Below are positions 61,304-64,000 of a stretch of 64,000 bases of DNA, one piece after another. The DNA comes from Actinoplanes nipponensis. GTDB lineage: Bacteria; Actinomycetota; Actinomycetes; Mycobacteriales; Micromonosporaceae. The translations under genes and the position numbers were made by a program. The notes beneath the pieces are model-generated. The model saw only the letters and a program-made list of their open reading frames with translations, ran no database searches and was not told where the DNA came from. The DNA is taken from the NCBI RefSeq assembly GCF_016862275.1, contig NZ_BOMQ01000031.1, positions 1-64,000 of the forward strand. Direction: 5' to 3'. The first letter of the stretch is position 1; each line of letters opens with the position of its first letter.

Positions 61304-62731
61304 TCAGCGGGCCGGCCGTTCGGAGCGGTTCAGCAGGGAGTGCCGGCGGCTGTAGCCGAAGTAGACGATGAGGCCGAGCACGAACCACACCAGGAAGCGC
61401 AGCCAGGTGACCGGGGACAGGAACGTGATCAGCCACAGGGAGAAGAGCACGCCGAGCGCGGGGATCACCGGCATCCCGGGCAGCCGGAACGTGCGCGGCA
61501 GCTCCGGGCGCCGGTAGCGCAGCACGATCACCGCGACGCACACCACCACGAACGCCAGCAGGATGCCGATGTTGGTCAGCTCCGCCGCCTCCCGGATGGG
61601 CAGCAGCCCGGCGATGACCGCCGAGGCCACCCCCGCGATCCAGGTCACCCGGCTGGGCACCCGGCGCACCGGGTGCAGCTTGGCGAACCAGGCCGGCAGC
61701 AGGCCGTCGCGGCTCATCGCGTACCAGACGCGGGTCACGCCGAGCATGAAGGTGAACATGACAGTGAGGATGCCGATGATCGCGCCGATCGCGATGACGT
61801 CGGCCAGCCCGGACAGCCCGACCGAGGCGAACGCCGTGGAGAAGCCGCTCTCCGGGTCGATCTCCCGGTAGTTCTGCATGCCGGTCAGCACCAGGGTGGC
61901 CAGCACGTACAGCACCATCGAGACGGCCAGCGAGTAGATGATGGCCCGGGGCAGGTGCCGCCGGCCGTCCCGGGACTCCTCGGCGGCCGTGCTCATCGCG
62001 TCGTAGCCGAAGACGGCGAAGAAGACCGTGGCGGCGCCGGTGATCGACCCGCTTACGCCGTACGGGAAGAAGGGCCGGTAGTTGGCCGTCTTGATGTGGA
62101 AGAAGCCGACGACCACGACCAGCAGCACGACGGCCACCTTGAGCGCCACCACGACGGTCTCCGCGCGGGCCGCCGCCTTGATGCCCATGTTCAGCAGCAG
62201 GGCGATGAGCAGGCACAGCAGGACGGCGAACAGGTCCACCACGTGCCCGTCCCCGCTGCCGGGCGCCCCCAGCATCCAGGCCGGCAGGTCCACGCCGATC
62301 TCCGCCATCAGGAAGGCGAAGTAGCCGGAGATGCCGATCGCCACGACCGCGACGATCGCGATGTACTCCAGCAGCAGGTCCCAGCCGATGAACCAGCCGA
62401 CGATCTCGCCGAGCACGACGTAGCCGTAGGTGTAGGCGGACCCGGCCTTCGGGATCATGCCGGCGAACTCGGCGTAGGACAGCGCCGCGGCGGCGCTGGC
62501 CACCCCGGCCACCAGGAAGGAGATCAGCACGGCCGGGCCGGCGGTCTCGTGGGCCACGGCGCCGGCCAGCGCGAAGATGCCCGCGCCGATGATGCCGCCG
62601 ATGCCGATGGCGGTCAGCTGCCACAGCCCCAGGGTGCGGGACAGGTCCGTCGCCCGTTCGTCAGCGATCTCCTCGACCGGCTTGCGGCGGAACACGCCCG
62701 ATCCGCGGCCGAACTCCGGTGTCGTCGTCAT
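61304..62731 (-). CDS. APC-family amino acid permease
   Basis: A 475-aa amino acid/polyamine/organocation transporter with 12 or more hydrophobic segments. LTAIGIGGIIGAGIFALAG is the helix 1 unwound substrate-binding motif, ALSYAEFAGMIPKAGSAYTYGYVVLGEIVGW marks helices 2-3 and VFFAVFGYDAMSTAAEESRDGRRHLPRAI marks helix 6 with the E-E-x-x-x-P-x-R-x-x-P-like loop of the cationic amino acid transporter (CAT/YfnA) branch. It imports amino acids with protons. The ATG at 62731 has GGAGGGGGCC upstream. The aminopeptidase gene follows downstream. Specificity (cationic or branched-chain) cannot be read. Confidence 0.9.
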   Translation of the reverse strand: MTTTPEFGRGSGVFRRKPVEEIADERATDLSRTLGLWQLTAIGIGGIIGAGIFALAGAVAHETAGPAVLISFLVAGVASAAAALSYAEFAGMIPKAGSAYTYGYVVLGEIVGWFIGWDLLLEYIAIVAVVAIGISGYFAFLMAEIGVDLPAWMLGAPGSGDGHVVDLFAVLLCLLIALLLNMGIKAAARAETVVVALKVAVVLLVVVVGFFHIKTANYRPFFPYGVSGSITGAATVFFAVFGYDAMSTAAEESRDGRRHLPRAIIYSLAVSMVLYVLATLVLTGMQNYREIDPESGFSTAFASVGLSGLADVIAIGAIIGILTVMFTFMLGVTRVWYAMSRDGLLPAWFAKLHPVRRVPSRVTWIAGVASAVIAGLLPIREAAELTNIGILLAFVVVCVAVIVLRYRRPELPRTFRLPGMPVIPALGVLFSLWLITFLSPVTWLRFLVWFVLGLIVYFGYSRRHSLLNRSERPAR

Positions 62732-62794
62732 GGCCCCCTCCTCCACCACCGGAGTACCACGTGACGGGCCGCGGCGCATCTACACGGGTGGATG

Positions 62795-64000
62795 TCATTC
62801 GGCGCGGACCTGGTCGATGTGCACCACTCCCCCGGAGTTGAGGAAGACCCACACGACCCGGATCCGCGTCACGTCGAGGGTGACGCCGGAGGGGCACTCG
62901 ATGTCGTCGAAGGACTCGGTGATGGTCCGGCTGCGGTGCGGGTCGGTCCAGGCCCACCGGCCGGCCTGGCACCAGGTGAGCGCGTCGCCGACCTGGACGG
63001 CGATCTCGCCGACGCTGCCCACGTCCCCGGTGCGCAGGTCGAAGGCGAGCCCGGAGCGGCCGCCGAGGTCGAGCGAGGCGGGCACCGGGGCGCCGAACCA
63101 GTTGCCCGGCACCGGCGTCTCGACCCGCAGCCCGGACGAGCCGTCGGTGTGGAAGGCGGCGGACTGCGCCACGGCGCCCCCGGTGCCGGGGTTGGCGGTG
63201 GTGAACCCGTCGGTGCCGTCCTCGAAGGAGAAGATGGTCTGCCGGACGGGCCGTACCGGGTCGTCCGGTCCGGCGCCGCCGCAGGACAGCACGGGGTCGG
63301 CCCAGTCGGTGTGGGCGCCGGCGGCGCCCGTGGTGACCAGCCGCAGCCAGCGGACCCCGGTGAGATCGGCGGTCAGCGTCGCCGGCGCCGCGCCGGAGCC
63401 GAGCGGGCCGCTGGTGGCGGCGACCGCGCCGTCGGCGTCGACCGTGAAGGTGGCCGGGGCCGCGGCCGGCGCCTCGTCGTCGACGCCCACGTCGGTGACC
63501 AGCCGGGTGCAGGCGCCGCCGAGGTAGTAGACGAGTTCGGCGGGCGCGGCGGTGCCGAGTCCGCGCGTGTAGTGCCGCCCGCCGATGGTGATCAGGTTGC
63601 CGTCGGCGATCCCGGCGCCGCCGTTGCTCTGATCGGGTTCGACCGGGCCGAGGCCGTTGGCGGTGGCGTACGCGGGCACCTTGCTCAGCGCCCACCGGCC
63701 CGCCGCGGGCGCGGTCACCACCGTGGCGACCAGTTCGCTGGACGTGGCGCCGGCGCGGCCCCGTCCCCAGGTGTAGCGGGCGGTCACCGTGATCGGGTAC
63801 CGGCCCGCCGGGGTGTCGTCCGGCGCCCGCACGGTCCACCGGGTCGCCAGGCTCCGGTCGGGGCCCAGCCGCGGCTGGGCGTCCGGCCCGGCCGGCGTGA
63901 CCACCCACCCGGCCGGCGCCTGCGCGGTGACGGCGACCCGCCGCACGGGCGCCGGGGCGCGGTTGGTGACGGTCGTCGTGAGCGCCGCGGTGGAGTCGGC
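62795..64000 (-). CDS. Secreted glycosidase-associated protein with NEW3 and NPCBM modules (partial)
   Basis: The C-terminal 401 residues of a protein whose start is beyond the window end; the frame is open to base 64000. From the edge: a NEW3 (alpha-galactosidase NPCBM-associated) Ig-like module (STAALTTTVTNRAPAPV... to about ELVATVV), then an NPCBM-type galactose-binding domain (ITIGGRHYTRGLGTAAPAELVYYLGGACTRL...VDDEA...RWLRLVTTGAAGAHTDWADP), then a further beta-sandwich (about 250-400, IFSFEDGTDGFTTANP...VHIDQV) like CBM or DUF1080-type folds. Such tails follow GH27, GH97, GH95 or similar catalytic domains, which would lie outside. The stop is at 62795, 63 bp before the permease gene. It is probably exported. 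Confidence 0.8.
   Translation of the reverse strand, partial: ADSTAALTTTVTNRAPAPVRRVAVTAQAPAGWVVTPAGPDAQPRLGPDRSLATRWTVRAPDDTPAGRYPITVTARYTWGRGRAGATSSELVATVVTAPAAGRWALSKVPAYATANGLGPVEPDQSNGGAGIADGNLITIGGRHYTRGLGTAAPAELVYYLGGACTRLVTDVGVDDEAPAAAPATFTVDADGAVAATSGPLGSGAAPATLTADLTGVRWLRLVTTGAAGAHTDWADPVLSCGGAGPDDPVRPVRQTIFSFEDGTDGFTTANPGTGGAVAQSAAFHTDGSSGLRVETPVPGNWFGAPVPASLDLGGRSGLAFDLRTGDVGSVGEIAVQVGDALTWCQAGRWAWTDPHRSRTITESFDDIECPSGVTLDVTRIRVVWVFLNSGGVVHIDQVRAE

Overview
The window is 64 kb of very GC-rich, densely packed chromosomal DNA. GTG starts, 4-bp ATGA/GTGA overlaps, AfsR/SARP, SigE-family and LacI regulators, and many secreted plant-polysaccharide enzymes with CBM2 or CBM35-type modules point to a filamentous actinomycete, probably Micromonosporaceae (Actinoplanes-like); the family assignment is an inference. 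I saw no rRNA, tRNA, CRISPR array, transposase or phage gene.

Region A (1-12.1 kb) is a probable specialised-metabolite locus. A 1281-aa A-Ox-PCP-TE synthetase of the indigoidine (IndC/BpsA) type is followed on the minus strand by a tautomerase and, after a minisatellite-like repeat, an ICL/PEP-mutase-family protein. Diverging across a 381-bp gap is a tightly coupled operon: serine acetyltransferase-like, cysteine synthase-like, two ATP-grasp ligases and an MFS exporter, then an SDR-like protein. Its logic is to activate serine, make a beta-substituted alanine, join it by amide ligation and export the product. I could not match it to a known pathway, and it is the best candidate here for an undescribed system.

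Region B (12-28 kb) holds mixed genes: a secreted M14 carboxypeptidase, a lysozyme-fold protein, an RCC1-repeat protein, a repeat-linker protein with a SHOCT-like end, a PLP decarboxylase, a membrane diguanylate cyclase, an SDR, a PhoX-like protein and an alpha/beta hydrolase. It also holds an AfsR-type regulator, whose promoter carries 11-bp-period heptad repeats. These recur between a RibD/DHFR-like gene and a DUF574-type methyltransferase.

Region C (28-37 kb) is a glycan-use locus framed by two paralogous LacI regulators: lipoprotein binding protein, two permeases, GH127 beta-L-arabinofuranosidase and a secreted clan-A-like glycosidase with a CBM. No transporter ATPase is present, so a shared one (MsiK type) is expected elsewhere.

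Region D (37-42.7 kb) has a small possible leaderless gene, a TetR regulator with an inverted-repeat site, a secreted CocE/X-Pro-peptidase-like hydrolase, a DHA2 MFS pump and an acyltransferase-3 protein.

Region E (42.6-57.8 kb) is a pectin and cellulose degradation island. PL4 and PL3 lyases flank a SigE-family sigma/anti-sigma pair, and both lyase promoters share GGCAAC-N17-CCACC at matching distances from the start codon. An AI-2E family protein follows. Next comes an SGNH (rhamnogalacturonan-acetylesterase-like) gene leading into an ABC sugar importer behind a LacI-type operator, then GH9 cellulase and GH3 genes behind a perfect CebR-type palindrome.

Region F (57.9-64 kb) has a STAS-HATPase fusion, an M1 aminopeptidase, an amino-acid permease and the C-terminal part of a secreted NEW3/NPCBM protein that runs off the window.
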